A DNA stretch of 64,000 bases from Xenorhabdus beddingii (GCF_002127545.1 NZ_MUBK01000007.1:78007-142006), one strand, 5' to 3'. Numbered from the stretch's first letter, positions 19,499 to 32,750 are shown. The notes: a model not told the origin generated them from the sequence alone. Made by a program: numbers and translations.

Positions 19499-20474
19499 AT
19501 AAAAGCCATATAAAAACGGGGGCGCCCAAGGTGACAGTAACAACGCCAATCGGCACTTCTGCGTGAGAGAGTGACAGGCGGGAAAATAAATCCGCCAACA
19601 GTAAACCACAACCGCCAGCCAATGCACTGGCTGGCAGCAACGCTTTATGATCTGTCAGGCCGGTAAGCCTTAGAATATGGGGAATAACTAAGCCGATAAA
19701 ACTTATCGCTCCCGCCAGGGCAACACTTAATCCAACCAGCAATCCAACCACTGATACAAATAAATTACGCCATTTATGATGAGATATACCCAGTTGCCGA
19801 GCCTGCAATTCCCCGAGTGAGAGGTAATTCAGAATGTTTCCTTTGCGACTTAGCCACAAGATAACAGGAAGCAACGCAATCACTAGCCATTTCTGGCGCC
19901 AGTCAATGCCACTGAAACTTCCCATCATCCAATACATCAACTGTCGCAGATCCAAACTGGTGCTGAAATAAACCATCCATGTCATCATGGCGCCAAATAT
20001 GACGCCGAAAGCAACACCGATCAATAATAGGCGAGTATTGGTAACTTGATGTCTTCGGGAAAAAGTCAGCAAAATGGCCGTCATGAAAAGCGCGCCAAAT
20101 ACCGCTCCGACGCTCAATAACCACAAAGGCGCCATGCCATGAAAAGCAAGTATCAAACATACCACGACAACACCCGCACCATTGCTGATCCCAAGCAATC
20201 CCGGTTCTGCCAACGGGTTCTCAAATAATGCCTGCATGATGGCACCGGAGACCGCCAAACTTGCCCCGACCGCCATCACTGCAAGCGCCCTGGGTAACCT
20301 TAATTGCCAAATAAACAACCGGGCAGAATCAGATAGCCATTGATCAGGCCAAAACCAAATTTCGCCGGCGCATAATGACAAAACAAACAGAGTAATGAAC
20401 AAAACAGATAAAATCACTATCACTTGATGGTTACGTTTTCTCTGATAAGTGATCAACGCATAGACTGAGTGCAT
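19479..20474 (-). CDS. btuC: Vitamin B12 ABC transporter permease
   Basis: FecCD-family permease of the cobalamin importer, 331 residues with about ten membrane segments. [44 protein letters not shown] and [14 protein letters not shown] are the family landmarks. The stop codon falls inside a short direct repeat, so the C-terminal residues may vary between strains. Transcribed toward btuD and preceded by the ihfA terminator. Confidence 0.94.
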   Translation of the reverse strand: MHSVYALITYQRKRNHQVIVILSVLFITLFVLSLCAGEIWFWPDQWLSDSARLFIWQLRLPRALAVMAVGASLAVSGAIMQALFENPLAEPGLLGISNGAGVVVVCLILAFHGMAPLWLLSVGAVFGALFMTAILLTFSRRHQVTNTRLLLIGVAFGVIFGAMMTWMVYFSTSLDLRQLMYWMMGSFSGIDWRQKWLVIALLPVILWLSRKGNILNYLSLGELQARQLGISHHKWRNLFVSVVGLLVGLSVALAGAISFIGLVIPHILRLTGLTDHKALLPASALAGGCGLLLADLFSRLSLSHAEVPIGVVTVTLGAPVFIWLLLRTHRY

Positions 20475-20539
20475 GGTGATATGGAGCCATTAAGGAAACA
20501 AAATACCTATCCCATTGCATACAACGGGATATGAATAAT

Positions 20540-20568
20540 AAAAAGACCGCACAAGGGCGGCCTTTTTA
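20540..20568 (-). terminator. Rho-independent terminator after ihfA
   Basis: On the minus strand a GC-rich stem (GGCCGCC/GGCGGTC type, loop CTTGT) is followed by TTTTT. It lies between the ihfA stop and btuC. Confidence 0.8.
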
Positions 20569-20573
20569 TGGAT

Positions 20574-20870
20574 TTATTCTTTGGGTAATGCTTTTTCTAC
20601 CCGATTTTTCAGCTTTTGGCCTGGGCGAAAAGTGACAACACGGCGAGCCGTAATCGGAATATCCTCTCCTGTTTTTGGATTGCGGCCCGGACGTTGATTC
20701 TTGTCTCGCAAATCAAAGTTGCCAAATCCAGATAACTTAACTTGCTCCCCGTTCTCCAAAGAGCGACGCACTTCTTCAAAGAACATCTCTACTAGATCTT
20801 TAGCATCACGCTTGCTAATACCCAGTTTTTCAAAAAGATTTTCTGACATTTCAGCTTTAGTAAGCGCCAT
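20574..20870 (-). CDS. ihfA: Integration host factor alpha subunit
   Basis: DNA-bending architectural protein that forms a heterodimer with IhfB. 98 residues; [13 protein letters not shown] and [14 protein letters not shown], the DNA-inserting beta-arm with its proline, are intact. It lies four bases after the pheT stop, as in E. coli, and is probably co-transcribed with pheST as well as from internal promoters. Confidence 0.97.
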   Translation of the reverse strand: MALTKAEMSENLFEKLGISKRDAKDLVEMFFEEVRRSLENGEQVKLSGFGNFDLRDKNQRPGRNPKTGEDIPITARRVVTFRPGQKLKNRVEKALPKE

Positions 20871-20874
20871 AAGT

Positions 20875-23262
20875 TCAGTCCCTCAAGGATGCTTGGAATC
20901 GCTGTTCTAGTGCAGCAACGCATTTATTAACGGTCGCAGCAATTTCTTCTTCTTCCAGTGTACGCCTGGTATCCTGCAAGATTAAGCTAATAGCAAGGCT
21001 CTTGTAGCCTTCCGCGACACCTTTACCACAATACACGTCAAATAAGTTTATGCCAACTATATGATTTACGCCAACTTTCTTGCATTCAGCCAGAACATCT
21101 TCTGCGGCTACATTTTCAGGCACAACAATGGCGATATCACGGCGGTTAGATGGGAAACGAGAAACTTCTGCCATCTCAGGTATCACGCGGTCTACCAGAC
21201 TGGACCATAATAACTCGAATACCACGGTACGGCCGTTTAAGTCAAGTTTACGCTCCAGCTCTGGATGAACAACACCGATATAACCAATGTAACTATTTCC
21301 CAAATAAATCCCTGCACTTTGTCCAGGATGCAGGGCAGAATGTTTCTCTGCCCTAAAGGAAATTCCAGATAGTTTACCAGTCAATTCTAAAACAGATTCT
21401 AAATCACCCTTCAAATCAAAGAAATCAATTGGTTGTTTTTCAACCATCCAGTGTTCTTCGAAACGATTTCCTGCGATAACGCCAGCAAGCATCAATTCCT
21501 GACGAATGCCGTGCTCCGCTTTCTCATCCGGCACGAAACGCAGACCTGTTTCAAATAAACGAACCCGGTTCTGTTGGCGATTCTGGTTATACGCAACTGT
21601 CGTTAATAACCCGGTCAACAAAGATAAGCGCATTGCAGACATATCTGCCGAAATCGGATTAGGCAGGATCAACGCTTCTTCCTGTGGATGCAGGTGTTGC
21701 TGAATTTTAGGATCAACAAAGCTATAGGTAATTGCTTCTTGATAACCTCGGTCCACCAACATGGTTTTAACCCGTTTTAGCGGCAAATCAGCTTCACGGT
21801 GTGAAGTCATGATCAGATCAGCACGTACTGGCACATCAGGAATATTGTTATAACCGTAAATACGGGCAACTTCCTCAACCAAGTCTTCTTCGATCTGCAT
21901 ATCAAAACGCCAGCTAGGTGCAACAGCTTGCCAGATATCATTCTGGACGGTGACCTGACAACCTAAACGGGTCAGAATATCTGTGACCTGTTCATCAGCG
22001 ATATGATGACCAATCAAGCGATCCAGTTTCTTGCGGCTCAACGTAATCGTGGCAGGTTTTGGCAAATGGGATTCACTGGTGACATCCACGATCTCCCCCG
22101 CTTCTCCACCACAAATAGTCAGCAACAACTGAGTGGCATATTCCATCGCTTTATGTTGAAGCTGTGGATCGACCCCACGCTCAAAACGATGGGAGGCATC
22201 AGTATGCAGACCATAACGGCGGGCACGACCAACAATGGCCAACGGTGCGAAGAATGCACTTTCTAGCATAATATGCTGTGTTTCCGCATTCACACCAGAA
22301 TATTCTCCACCAAAAACGCCTGCTATAGCAAGTGCTTGCTTTTCATCAGAAATCACCAGCGTTTCAGCAGAAAGTTCGGTTTTATTGCCATCCAGCAGGG
22401 TGAGTTTTTCCCCCTGCTCAGCCATGCGCACAATAATTGAGCCATTCAGACGTTCCAGATCGAATGCGTGCAATGGCTGACCCAGCTCAAGCAAAACATA
22501 GTTGGTGACATCAACGACCGGATCAATGGAACGGATCCCACCACGACGCAGTTTCTCACGCATCCATAATGGAGTAATAGCCTTAACGTTCACATTTTTA
22601 ATCACTCGCCCCAAATAACGCGGACAAGCGTCAGGTGCGTCAACACGAATAGGGAATTTCGCGTCGATGGTTGATTCAACCGCTTCAATTTTTGGTTCGG
22701 TCAGGGACAACTTATTAACGACCGCAACATCACGGGCAACTCCCATGATACTCAGGCAATCAGCACGATTGGGTGTAATGCTGATCTCAATCGCATTATC
22801 ATCCAATTTCATATAGTCGCGCAGATCTGCACCAATCGGAGCATCGGCCGGCAGTTCAATGATGCCATCCTGATCGTCAGCAATGCCGAGTTCAGAAAAT
22901 GAACACAGCATCCCTTCTGACGGTTCTCCACGCAATTTAGCGGGTTTAATTTTGAAATCGCCCGGTAACACCGCACCGATTGTAGCAACCGCGACACGAA
23001 GTCCCTGACGGCAATTGGGTGCACCACAAACGATATCCAGCAAGCGGTCGCCACCAACATTAACTTTTGTAACACGTAATTTATCTGCATTTGGATGTTG
23101 ACCACATTCGACAACTTCACCTACAAATACACCGTGGAATTGACCTGCCACCTTTTCAACACCATCAACTTCCAAACCCGCCATGGTGATTTGATCAGAC
23201 AATGCTTCACTACTAATGGCCGGGTTTGCCCACTCGCGTAACCAGAGTTCACTGAATTTCAT
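20875..23262 (-). CDS. pheT: Phenylalanyl-tRNA synthetase beta subunit
   Basis: Forms the alpha2-beta2 enzyme that charges tRNA-Phe. 795 residues, the E. coli length. N-terminal tRNA-binding EMAP-like domain ([19 protein letters not shown]), B3/B4 editing domain, B5 DNA-binding-fold region and the C-terminal FDX-ACB anticodon-binding domain ([15 protein letters not shown]) appear in order. Fourteen bases separate it from pheS. Confidence 0.97.
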   Translation of the reverse strand: MKFSELWLREWANPAISSEALSDQITMAGLEVDGVEKVAGQFHGVFVGEVVECGQHPNADKLRVTKVNVGGDRLLDIVCGAPNCRQGLRVAVATIGAVLPGDFKIKPAKLRGEPSEGMLCSFSELGIADDQDGIIELPADAPIGADLRDYMKLDDNAIEISITPNRADCLSIMGVARDVAVVNKLSLTEPKIEAVESTIDAKFPIRVDAPDACPRYLGRVIKNVNVKAITPLWMREKLRRGGIRSIDPVVDVTNYVLLELGQPLHAFDLERLNGSIIVRMAEQGEKLTLLDGNKTELSAETLVISDEKQALAIAGVFGGEYSGVNAETQHIMLESAFFAPLAIVGRARRYGLHTDASHRFERGVDPQLQHKAMEYATQLLLTICGGEAGEIVDVTSESHLPKPATITLSRKKLDRLIGHHIADEQVTDILTRLGCQVTVQNDIWQAVAPSWRFDMQIEEDLVEEVARIYGYNNIPDVPVRADLIMTSHREADLPLKRVKTMLVDRGYQEAITYSFVDPKIQQHLHPQEEALILPNPISADMSAMRLSLLTGLLTTVAYNQNRQQNRVRLFETGLRFVPDEKAEHGIRQELMLAGVIAGNRFEEHWMVEKQPIDFFDLKGDLESVLELTGKLSGISFRAEKHSALHPGQSAGIYLGNSYIGYIGVVHPELERKLDLNGRTVVFELLWSSLVDRVIPEMAEVSRFPSNRRDIAIVVPENVAAEDVLAECKKVGVNHIVGINLFDVYCGKGVAEGYKSLAISLILQDTRRTLEEEEIAATVNKCVAALEQRFQASLRD

Positions 23263-23276
23263 GAGATATACCCGCC

Positions 23277-24305
<1,029 letters not shown>

Positions 24306-24338
24306 CTATGTCCTCAAATGATCTATTGATGAGGCCAT

Positions 24339-24367
24339 AAAAATAAAAAAGCCTCCACACTGGAGGC
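24339..24367 (-). terminator. pheST attenuator (intrinsic terminator)
   Basis: The stem GCCTCCA/TGGAGGC (24351-24367, three-base loop CAC) is followed on the minus strand by a U-rich run. It lies between the pheM stop and pheS. An upstream pair, TTTTCGTTTCTTTTCT (24377-24392) and the complementary A-rich bases at 24429-24447 inside pheM, can form the alternative leader structure. This is the classical pheST attenuation layout. Confidence 0.9.
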
Positions 24368-24415
24368 TCAAGCGCTGTTTTTCGTTTCTTTTCTTACGCG
24401 CAAAGCCCCCTATTT

Positions 24416-24463
24416 TCAGGCGCTAAAGTAAAAAAAGAAACGAAAAAAGGCTAATTTCATCAT
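24416..24463 (-). CDS. pheM: pheST leader peptide
   Basis: Fifteen-codon leader MMKLAFFRFFFYFSA followed by TGA. Six of its codons are Phe, so ribosome stalling when Phe-tRNA is scarce would favour read-through of the downstream attenuator. E. coli PheM has the same FRFFFYFS core. Either of two adjacent ATG codons (24461-24463 or 24458-24460) could be used; AGGAG lies 11 bases before the first. Confidence 0.92.
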   Translation of the reverse strand: MMKLAFFRFFFYFSA

Positions 24464-24583
24464 TTTGCTTTTCTCTCCTGTCATCTTTTTGAATTTGGCT
24501 AATCGTAATCTGCCGGTTGCCATTCAGGTCTAAGCAACAGACTGTTCAACCGTAGACTGAACACATAATAAGCCATGTTTGGG

Positions 24584-24614
24584 GAAAAAGTAAAAGAGGG
24601 AGCAAGCTCCCTCT
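24584..24614 (-). terminator. Terminator after rplT
   Basis: AGAGGGAGC (24595-24603) and GCTCCCTCT (24606-24614) form a perfect stem. On the minus strand it is followed by TTTACTTTTT. It separates the infC-rpmI-rplT unit from the pheM leader. Confidence 0.85.
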
Positions 24615-24625
24615 TCTAACCTGAC

Positions 24626-24991
<366 letters not shown>

Positions 24992-25025
24992 CTATCGTCT
25001 CTGAGTTCTAATCTAAAAAATTTGC

Positions 25026-25244
<219 letters not shown>

Positions 25245-25317
25245 TTAATTACAACGAACTAGTAAGGCGAATAGACCCCAACCGGAATTAGCCGGAGTCG
25301 ATTACTTGTTTGCCTGA

Positions 25318-25857
25318 CTATTTCTTCTTAGGAGCGAGCACCATGATCATTTGGCGGCCTTCAACCTTCGAGGGGAAGGATTCAACTGCTGCCAGTTCAC
25401 TCAGATCATCACGGATGCGGGTAAGCATCTCGATACCAATCTGCTGGTGCGCCATTTCACGCCCACGAAAACGCAGGGTGATTTTGGCTTTATCGCCATC
25501 TTCCAGAAAACGAATCAGGTTGCGTAGTTTGACCTGATAGTCGCCTTCATCTGTACCAGGACGGAATTTAATTTCCTTAACCTGAATAACCTTTTGTTTC
25601 TTTTTCTGTTCTTTGACTGACTTACTCTTCTCATAGAGGAACTTGCCGTAATCCATAATACGACAAACCGGCGGTTCGGCATTTGGGCTAATTTCCACCA
25701 AATCAACACCAGATTCCTCAGCTTTCTCAAGAGCTTCTCTCAGACTGACAATGCCAATCTGCTCGCCATCTAATCCAGTTAAACGAACTTCAGAGGCGCG
25801 AATCTCTTCATTAATGCGATTTGGGCGCGCCGGTTGAATTCTTTTTCCGCCTTTAAT
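25318..25857 (-). CDS. infC: Translation initiation factor IF-3 with AUU start codon
   Basis: IF-3 binds the 30S subunit and proofreads initiator tRNA and start codons. Ordinary start codons give only the C-terminal 127 residues (from 25701). The family N-terminus [20 protein letters not shown] lies upstream and begins at an ATT (25855-25857), the rare start used by infC for autoregulation. GGAGGAATAAGGT just before it supplies the ribosome-binding site and also contains the thrS stop (three bases away). The protein is 179 residues and ends LAPKKK, one residue shorter than E. coli. Confidence 0.96.
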   Translation of the reverse strand: MKGGKRIQPARPNRINEEIRASEVRLTGLDGEQIGIVSLREALEKAEESGVDLVEISPNAEPPVCRIMDYGKFLYEKSKSVKEQKKKQKVIQVKEIKFRPGTDEGDYQVKLRNLIRFLEDGDKAKITLRFRGREMAHQQIGIEMLTRIRDDLSELAAVESFPSKVEGRQMIMVLAPKKK

Positions 25858-25860
25858 ACC

Positions 25861-27789
25861 TTATTCCTCCAATTGATGAAGATTACGACTGCGTATTTCT
25901 GTCAGCAGTTTTTCTGTAAACTCATTGACGTCAATGCTACCTAAGTCCTTGCCACGGCGAGTGCGGACAGATACTTTTCCTGACTCGACTTCTTTATCAC
26001 CACAAACAAGCATGTAAGGTACACGACGCAGAGTGTGTTCACGGATTTTAAAACCAATCTTCTCGTTTCTCAAGTCTGCTTTTGCACGAATGCCTGCATC
26101 TTGAAGTTTTTTAACCAATTCTTGTACATAATCTGCCTGACCGTCAGTAATATTCATGACGACGACTTGCTGAGGAGCCAACCATGTTGGGAAAAAACCA
26201 GCATATTCTTCTGTCAGGATACCGATGAACCGCTCCAGAGAACCCAGAACCGCACGGTGAATCATTACAGGAACCTTACGTTCGTTATTTTCACCTACAT
26301 ATGACGCACTCAAACGCGCAGGCAGTGAAAAATCGAGTTGCACAGTACCACATTGCCACGCACGATCCAAACAATCATATAGGGTAAATTCAATTTTAGG
26401 GCCATAAAATGCCCCCTCACCCGGCTGATATTCAAATTCAATACCGTTTTGGTTCAAGGCTTCAGCAAGATCGGCTTCTGCTTCATCCCATTGTTTTTCC
26501 GTACCAATACGTTTTTCTGGGCGAGTTGATAACTTAACAACAATCTTCTCAAAACCAAAGGTATTGTAAACATCATAAATCATTTTGATACAGCTACTGA
26601 CTTCCTGATGGATCTGCTCTTCGGTACAGAAAATATGAGCATCGTCCTGAGTAAAGCCACGCACACGCATCAATCCGTGCAATGCCCCTGATGGTTCATT
26701 ACGATGACAGCTACCAAATTCTGCCATACGCAACGGTAAGTCACGATAGGATTTCAAGCCCTGATTAAAAATCTGGACATGCCCTGGGCAGTTCATGGGT
26801 TTTACACAGTATTCACGGTTTTCTGATGAAGTCGTAAACATGTGCTCATTGTAGTTTTCCCAGTGACCGGTTTTTTCCCACAGAATACGGTCCATCATGA
26901 ATGGGCCTTTCACTTCCTGATACTGGTATTCTTTTAATTTAACCCGCGAAAATGTTTCCAATTCACGGAAAATTGTCCAGCCATCGTTATGCCAAAACGC
27001 CATGCCAGGCGCTTCTTCTTGCATGTGGTATAAATCAAGCTGTTTGCCGATTTTACGGTGATCGCGTTTTCCGGCTTCTTCCAGACGCTGTAAATAGGCA
27101 TTAAGCTGCTTCTTATCCGCCCATGCAGTACCGTAAACACGCTGCAACATTTTGTTGTCGCTATTGCCGCGCCAATATGCCCCTGCCACTTTTTGCAGTT
27201 TGAAATGGTGGCAGAAACGCATGTTCGGAACATGCGGCCCACGGCACATATCAACATATTCTTCATGGTGATACAGACCCGGACGATCATCATGGCTGAT
27301 ATTTTCATCCAAAATCTGAATCTTATATTCTTCGCCACGAGCCGCAAATGTGTCGCGTGCTTCCTGCCAACTCACTTTTTTCTTAATGACATCGTAGTCT
27401 TTTTTGGCAAGTTCAAGCATCCGCTTCTCAAGCAACTCGATATCTTCCTGCGTCAAAGAGCGGTCCAAATCGACATCGTAATAGAAACCATTATCAATCA
27501 CAGGACCAATCGCCATTTTCACGCCAGGCCACAATTGTTTAATTGCATGACCCAATAAATGTGCACATGAATGACGAATGATTTCCAGACCTTCTTCATT
27601 CTTACTGGTGATAATCGCAAGATTGGCATCGGTTTCAATTAATTCACAAGCATCAACCAACTCACCATTAACCCGGCCAGCAATACACGCTTTTGCCAAG
27701 CCAGCACCGATATCACGAGCCACATCCATGACGGAAACAGCATGCTCAAATTGACGTTGACTACCGTCAGGAAGAGTAATTACAGGCAT
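25861..27789 (-). CDS. thrS: Threonyl-tRNA synthetase
   Basis: Class II synthetase, 642 residues. The N-terminal TGS domain ([18 protein letters not shown]) is followed by the editing domain with the [10 protein letters not shown] motif. The catalytic core has the zinc-ligand MNCPGH, motif 2 ([12 protein letters not shown]) and motif 3 near [11 protein letters not shown]. The 250-bp leader upstream (27790-28039) is where E. coli thrS has the tRNA-mimicking operator; I did not verify the fold here. Confidence 0.97.
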   Translation of the reverse strand: MPVITLPDGSQRQFEHAVSVMDVARDIGAGLAKACIAGRVNGELVDACELIETDANLAIITSKNEEGLEIIRHSCAHLLGHAIKQLWPGVKMAIGPVIDNGFYYDVDLDRSLTQEDIELLEKRMLELAKKDYDVIKKKVSWQEARDTFAARGEEYKIQILDENISHDDRPGLYHHEEYVDMCRGPHVPNMRFCHHFKLQKVAGAYWRGNSDNKMLQRVYGTAWADKKQLNAYLQRLEEAGKRDHRKIGKQLDLYHMQEEAPGMAFWHNDGWTIFRELETFSRVKLKEYQYQEVKGPFMMDRILWEKTGHWENYNEHMFTTSSENREYCVKPMNCPGHVQIFNQGLKSYRDLPLRMAEFGSCHRNEPSGALHGLMRVRGFTQDDAHIFCTEEQIHQEVSSCIKMIYDVYNTFGFEKIVVKLSTRPEKRIGTEKQWDEAEADLAEALNQNGIEFEYQPGEGAFYGPKIEFTLYDCLDRAWQCGTVQLDFSLPARLSASYVGENNERKVPVMIHRAVLGSLERFIGILTEEYAGFFPTWLAPQQVVVMNITDGQADYVQELVKKLQDAGIRAKADLRNEKIGFKIREHTLRRVPYMLVCGDKEVESGKVSVRTRRGKDLGSIDVNEFTEKLLTEIRSRNLHQLEE

Positions 27790-28039
27790 TTAAAATCCTT
27801 ATATACAGTGGTGATCCGCACGAAAGATCACTTGCATCAAATCAAATTTATTATTAATCAGCACGTTAGAAACAAACTCTTGCTTCACTCCGCAAGATGT
27901 GTACATGTTTAAGAACACACGTTCAAAAGTATCCCGTACATTTGCCCTAACTCGCCCGACATACTATCACATAGAGTCGGTGTTAAAATAGTTTATCTTG
28001 GTATTAAATCAGGTTGATCAATTGCTTAATAATTTTCAG

Positions 28040-28720
28040 TTACTGAATAGCTGCCAAGGCACGGTAGGCATTCTTTACTTTCCATAAATAACGTGGCGCC
28101 TGTGATGCAGGGTGATTATTTTGAACATATTGGTAAAACTCATTTGGGGTCATTCGATTGATTTTACTAATTGCCAAAGTCCGGTTTGAATCAAATGTAC
28201 GCAACAATGCCCCCGCACCATTTACATAAGCGACTATTGTTGCATAGTACAACGTTTCTGGATTCGAGATACCTTCCAGGTGCTGTTTTTTCAAGATGCT
28301 GATATAAGCGGTGCCAAGGTCAATGTTAGTTTCAGGATCTTTCAATTCACGCACCGTTGGCTGCCCTGATTTGCCTTTCATTCTATAGGCATCCCGCCCC
28401 GCCGTGGTTGCCTTAATTTGCATTAGTCCAACAGCATTTGATTTACTGACCACTTCTGGACGAAAGCCGGATTCCACTTGAATAATCGCTTTGATAAGGG
28501 TTTCATCAACACCATAACGCTTTGCCGCTTTCTCAATAAAGGCATCAAATAGAGTGGGTTCAGATTTATTTACCAATTTACGTGAACCAGAGATAACGTT
28601 ATTGCCATCCAACATGCGCCCTGTTGCTGGTTGCCTGTTGATATCTGCCTGATGTGCTTTTTGACCCGTGCATCCTGTCAACAATAGTGCCAACACAATA
28701 TAACGAAACCTTAATTTCAC
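28040..28720 (-). CDS. emtA: Membrane-bound endo-type lytic transglycosylase
   Basis: Outer-membrane lipoprotein that cuts glycan strands of peptidoglycan internally, leaving 1,6-anhydro-muramyl ends. Signal peptide with lipobox LLTGC (Cys17); SLT domain with catalytic Glu83 in IIQVESGFRPE, then SNAVGLMQIKATTAGRDAY and the C-terminal NGAGALLRTF and NHPASQAPRYLWK typical of EmtA/MltE. At 226 residues it is about 20 longer than E. coli EmtA, mostly in the linker after the lipobox. Confidence 0.9.
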   Translation of the reverse strand: MKLRFRYIVLALLLTGCTGQKAHQADINRQPATGRMLDGNNVISGSRKLVNKSEPTLFDAFIEKAAKRYGVDETLIKAIIQVESGFRPEVVSKSNAVGLMQIKATTAGRDAYRMKGKSGQPTVRELKDPETNIDLGTAYISILKKQHLEGISNPETLYYATIVAYVNGAGALLRTFDSNRTLAISKINRMTPNEFYQYVQNNHPASQAPRYLWKVKNAYRALAAIQ

Positions 28721-28958
28721 GCTGCTTTCCCCAAATAAAATTAATCCTGTAAAGGATATATAATTTTATCGATAAGCCAAAAGTATTTTTCTGTTGCTTA
28801 TCCGAATGAATTAATCCATTAATCTTAGATGACCCTGGATAAGATGCTGATTTTTTGTTCACATATGGCTCGCTACTGGCATACTAATCAACAAAGTAAA
28901 GGAAAGTCTGATAAATCTATTATTAATTTCGCTGATATCACCTTGACTTCACTCAAAC

Positions 28959-28977
28959 GATACTGATAATCATTATC
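28959..28977. promoter_or_regulatory. Near-perfect Fur box upstream of yfeABCD
   Basis: GATACTGATAATCATTATC agrees with the 19-bp Fur consensus at 18 of 19 positions. It lies 35 bp before the yfeA ATG, over the likely promoter, so iron repression of the operon is predicted. Confidence 0.88.
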
Positions 28978-29011
28978 AAGATTATAGATATAACCAATAA
29001 GGCTTGCCATA

Positions 29012-29926
29012 ATGAACAAAAAACGTTCTCTCTCTGCTTTACCGATACTTAATATAGTCATTGCCCTATTCACAATGATTGTCTTCAGTCAACAAGCCCA
29101 TGCAGATAAGACGTTCAGAGTTGTTACGACATTTACTATCATTCAAGATATGGCGCAAAATATCGCGGGTGATGCCGCCATTGTCGAATCCATCACGAAA
29201 CCTGGCGCAGAAATCCACGATTACCAACCAACACCTAAAGATATTATTAAAGCACAGCGTGCAGACCTCATTCTTTGGAATGGCTTAAATTTAGAGCGCT
29301 GGTTCGAACGTTTCTTTGAAAATATGAAAGACATACCTACCGCTGTCATTACCGAAGGTATTACTCCTTTGCCCATTCGTGAAGGGCCTTACAGCAAAAA
29401 TCCCAACCCTCACGCTTGGATGTCACCTAAAAATGCACTGATTTATATTGAAAATATTCGCAGTGCCCTTGTTAAACACGATCCGGCCAATGCTGAAATT
29501 TACAATCGCAATGCCAAAGTTTATGCAGGAAAAATTGCTCAATTAGATGCCCCGCTCAGGGAACGTCTCTCCCGCATTCCTGAAGAACAGCGTTGGTTAG
29601 TTACCAGTGAAGGAGCCTTCAGCTACCTCACACAAGATTATGGTTTCAAGGAAGTGTATTTATGGCCGATCAACGCCGAAGCGCAAGGTTCTCCTCAACA
29701 AGTTCGCCATGTCATTGATACAGTAAGAGCCAACAAGATCCCCGTTGTTTTCAGTGAAAGTACGGTTTCAGATAAACCGGCAAAACAAGTCAGCAAAGAA
29801 ACAGGAGCCCGCTACGGCGGTGTGCTTTATGTAGATTCACTTTCTACCCAGAAGGGGCCTGTGCCTACTTATATTGATCTGCTGAATACCACCGTAGACA
29901 CCATCGCAAAAGGATTTAATCAATGA
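29012..29926 (+). CDS. yfeA: Periplasmic iron/manganese-binding protein of the Yfe ABC importer
   Basis: Cluster A-I metal-binding protein (YfeA/SitA type). 304 residues with a signal peptide ending in QQAHA. The four metal ligands are all identifiable: His69 (AEIHDYQPT), His134 (NPHAWMSP), Glu200 (VTSEGAFSY) and Asp275 (YVDSLS). It is the first gene of yfeABCD behind a near-consensus Fur box. Fur control and the ligand set suggest Fe2+ and Mn2+ import as in Yersinia. Confidence 0.94.
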   Translation: MNKKRSLSALPILNIVIALFTMIVFSQQAHADKTFRVVTTFTIIQDMAQNIAGDAAIVESITKPGAEIHDYQPTPKDIIKAQRADLILWNGLNLERWFERFFENMKDIPTAVITEGITPLPIREGPYSKNPNPHAWMSPKNALIYIENIRSALVKHDPANAEIYNRNAKVYAGKIAQLDAPLRERLSRIPEEQRWLVTSEGAFSYLTQDYGFKEVYLWPINAEAQGSPQQVRHVIDTVRANKIPVVFSESTVSDKPAKQVSKETGARYGGVLYVDSLSTQKGPVPTYIDLLNTTVDTIAKGFNQ

Positions 29927-30834
29927 ATCATACCTTGTTAAAACGCCAGCCATTATTTGAGCAGCCCCATTTAGTTGTTGATAATGCCACCGTCACTTAT
30001 AACAATGGGCATACCGCCATTTATGATGCCAGTTTCAATATTGCTGGCGGAACGATTTGTGCGCTGGTCGGTATGAATGGCAGTGGCAAATCCACCCTAT
30101 TTAAAACGATCATGGGGCTAGTGACTCCTTCTCAGGGAAAAGTAACCCTCAATGCACAGCCTATAAAAACCGCGCTAAAGCAAAATATCATCGCCTATGT
30201 CCCGCAGACTGAAGATGTAGACTGGAATTTTCCGGTTTTAGTTTCCGATGTTGTCATGATGGGGCGTTATGGAAAAATGGGATTTTTACGCCACCCCAGC
30301 AAACGTGATCATCAAATCGTGAATGAAGCGCTTGAACGTGTTGGACTCACGGAGCTTCGTGATCGACAAATTGGCGAGCTTTCAGGAGGACAGAAAAAAC
30401 GCGCATTTTTAGCCCGGGCTCTTGCCCAAGAAGGCAAAGTTTTACTGTTGGATGAGCCTTTTACAGGGGTAGACGTTAAAACAGAAAATGCCATTGTTGA
30501 TTTACTTCGTGAATTACGGGATGAAGGGCATTTGGTTTTGGTTTCGACCCATAACCTCGGCAGTGTCCCTGAATTTTGTGATCATGTTATTTTGATCAAC
30601 CGCACGGTGTTAGCCAGTGGTCGCACTGAAACTACGTTTACCCAAAAAAATCTGGAAATCACCTTTGGCGGGGTCTTGCGCCATATTAATCTTTCCGGTT
30701 CTGAACTGCATGAAGATGATGATCCACGTTCATTGACCGTCATTACTGATGATGAACGTGCCGCCGTTTTCTATGGACATAATCACCATGTTCCACCTCG
30801 GCAAAGTCCAAAACAAAAGGAAAACCAACCATGA
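29923..30834 (+). CDS. yfeB: Iron/manganese ABC transporter ATPase
   Basis: ATPase of the Yfe importer, 303 residues. Walker [10 protein letters not shown], signature [15 protein letters not shown], Walker [13 protein letters not shown] and switch histidine in STHNLG are all present. The C-terminal extension after ~260 ([16 protein letters not shown], then HNHHVPP) is acidic and histidine-bearing. ATGA overlaps with yfeA and yfeC indicate coupled translation. Confidence 0.94.
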   Translation: MNHTLLKRQPLFEQPHLVVDNATVTYNNGHTAIYDASFNIAGGTICALVGMNGSGKSTLFKTIMGLVTPSQGKVTLNAQPIKTALKQNIIAYVPQTEDVDWNFPVLVSDVVMMGRYGKMGFLRHPSKRDHQIVNEALERVGLTELRDRQIGELSGGQKKRAFLARALAQEGKVLLLDEPFTGVDVKTENAIVDLLRELRDEGHLVLVSTHNLGSVPEFCDHVILINRTVLASGRTETTFTQKNLEITFGGVLRHINLSGSELHEDDDPRSLTVITDDERAAVFYGHNHHVPPRQSPKQKENQP

Positions 30835-31706
30835 TGGAACTGCTTTTACAGCCATTCAATTATAATTACATGGTAAAAGCCATATGGGTAAGTGCCATCG
30901 TCGGGGCTGTTTGTGCTTTTTTATCGGCTTATCTGATGCTGAAAGGTTGGTCACTGATGGGCGATGCCCTCTCCCACTCCGTTGTGCCCGGTGTCGCAGG
31001 CGCGTATGCTCTCGGCTTGCCATATGCGGGGGGCGCTTTTTTTACCGGTATGCTGGCGGCATTATCAATGACACTAGTGCGTCATATTACCCGATTGCGT
31101 GAAGATGCCGTGATCGGGTTTATATTTTCCACTTTTTTTGCTGTCGGATTGCTGATCGTTTCTCTCAATCCTACATCCGTAAATGTACAAACTATTATTC
31201 TGGGTAATATCTTGGGGATTGCTGATGAAGATGTTTTACAAGTCGAAATCATTATCGCCGTTTCTTTTATTATCTTGATGCTGATCTGGAAAGACTTACT
31301 GGTTGTTTTCTTTGATGAAACCCACGCACGTTCCATTGGGTTATCACCATTACGCTTAAAAATCATTTTCTTTACTTTATTAAGTGCCTGTACTGTTGCT
31401 GCATTACAGACGGTAGGCGCCATCTTGGTTATCGCGATGGTGGTGACGCCCGGAGCAACTGCTTATCTATTGACAGATAAATTTAAACACCTGCTGATCA
31501 TTGCAGTTGCTATCGGTTCACTTACCAGTGGTATCGGTGCATATATAAGCTATTTCCTTAATGGTGCCACTGGCGGCGTGATTGTCACACTGCAAACAGT
31601 GATTTTCCTGCTAGCTTTTTTCTTTGCTCCCAAACATGGCACACTAGCTGCTCGCAAACGAGCCAGAAAGGAATCTCTGGCGTTGACTCAGGAAAGACGT
31701 CCATGA
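30831..31706 (+). CDS. yfeC: Iron/manganese ABC transporter permease, first
   Basis: ABC-3 family permease, 291 residues with about eight membrane segments; [19 protein letters not shown] is the family motif. Similar throughout to the following gene yfeD, consistent with an old duplication giving a heterodimeric channel. Overlaps both neighbours by four bases. Confidence 0.93.
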   Translation: MMELLLQPFNYNYMVKAIWVSAIVGAVCAFLSAYLMLKGWSLMGDALSHSVVPGVAGAYALGLPYAGGAFFTGMLAALSMTLVRHITRLREDAVIGFIFSTFFAVGLLIVSLNPTSVNVQTIILGNILGIADEDVLQVEIIIAVSFIILMLIWKDLLVVFFDETHARSIGLSPLRLKIIFFTLLSACTVAALQTVGAILVIAMVVTPGATAYLLTDKFKHLLIIAVAIGSLTSGIGAYISYFLNGATGGVIVTLQTVIFLLAFFFAPKHGTLAARKRARKESLALTQERRP

Positions 31707-32599
31707 ATACATTGATTGAATTAATTACTGAACCCTTCATGCACGAATTTATGCGGCGGGCTATCTTTGCTGCCATCATGGTGGGTGCGGTTTGTGCTGT
31801 ACTTTCCTGTTATTTGGTCTTAAAAGGCTGGTCTCTGATGGGAGATGCTATATCCCATGCCGTCCTGCCTGGCATCGTGCTGGCTTTCGTCGCAGGCATC
31901 CCCCTTGCAGTAGGCGCTTTTCTTTCAGGTATATTTTGTGCATTTGCCACCGGATATCTGAAAGAACACAGCAGGATCAAAGAAGATACAGTCATGGGAA
32001 TTGTTTTTTCGGGTATGTTTGCGTTTGGCTTAGTCTTGTTTACTCGTATAGATACCGATCAACACCTGACACATATTCTATTCGGCAGCATACTTGGCAT
32101 TACCCAAGATGAATTGATCCAAACATTATGTATTGCCGGGATCACGCTGGCTATTGTGTTATTGAAACGAAAAGATTTTATGCTTTACTGCTTCGACCCC
32201 AATCAGGCACGGGTAGTTGGCCTTCCAGTGAAAGTGCTTCATTACGGCTTATTATCTTTGTTAGCCCTAACGATTGTTGCATCCCTGCAAGCCGTCGGTA
32301 TTATCCTCGTTATAGCCATGCTGATCTCGCCTGGCATTATTGCTTTTGTCCTCTGCCGGAGTTTTGATCGCATGCTCATTGTTGCAACGATTGCTTCAGT
32401 GTCATCCAGTGTGCTCGGTACGATTGTCAGTTTCCATATTGATGGTGAGACAGGGCCTTGTATCGTCATCATTCAAGCCATCTTTTTCGCTATCGCACTT
32501 ATTTATAACCAAATAAAATTAGCTCGCAAGAAAGTGAACAAAGAAGAGTCAGAAGAAACACCCTCGCAAACATTGTCAATTTCCGAAGAATCCAATTAA
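31703..32599 (+). CDS. yfeD: Iron/manganese ABC transporter permease, second
   Basis: Second ABC-3 permease, 298 residues; [19 protein letters not shown] parallels the YfeC motif. The hydrophilic C-terminus ends TLSISEESN. The stop codon (32597-32599) falls inside a 14-bp tandem duplication TCCAATTAACCCAT (32591-32604, 32605-32618). Last gene of the operon. Confidence 0.93.
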   Translation: MNTLIELITEPFMHEFMRRAIFAAIMVGAVCAVLSCYLVLKGWSLMGDAISHAVLPGIVLAFVAGIPLAVGAFLSGIFCAFATGYLKEHSRIKEDTVMGIVFSGMFAFGLVLFTRIDTDQHLTHILFGSILGITQDELIQTLCIAGITLAIVLLKRKDFMLYCFDPNQARVVGLPVKVLHYGLLSLLALTIVASLQAVGIILVIAMLISPGIIAFVLCRSFDRMLIVATIASVSSSVLGTIVSFHIDGETGPCIVIIQAIFFAIALIYNQIKLARKKVNKEESEETPSQTLSISEESN

Positions 32600-32631
32600 C
32601 CCATTCCAATTAACCCATCAGAGTGCCAAGT

Positions 32632-32662
32632 GCCATATCCAATTTGAGATATGGCCTTATTA
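32632..32662 (+). terminator. Possible terminator after yfeD
   Basis: GCCATATC (32632-32639) and GATATGGC (32648-32655) form an 8-bp stem followed by a short T-rich stretch. The stem is weak and the T-run broken. Confidence 0.45.
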
Positions 32663-32750
32663 ATTGCTATTAAAATCCTTTTTAGCCTGTTCAAATGTTG
32701 CATCTGTCTGTAATATGAACATAGCAATTGTCAACTTAATGAGGTGAATC

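Noticed and set aside
24416..24463. pheM stretch as simple AT-rich noise
   Set aside because: Rejected as noise because the translation shares the FRFFFYFS core with E. coli PheM and precedes a matching attenuator; it was kept as a gene.
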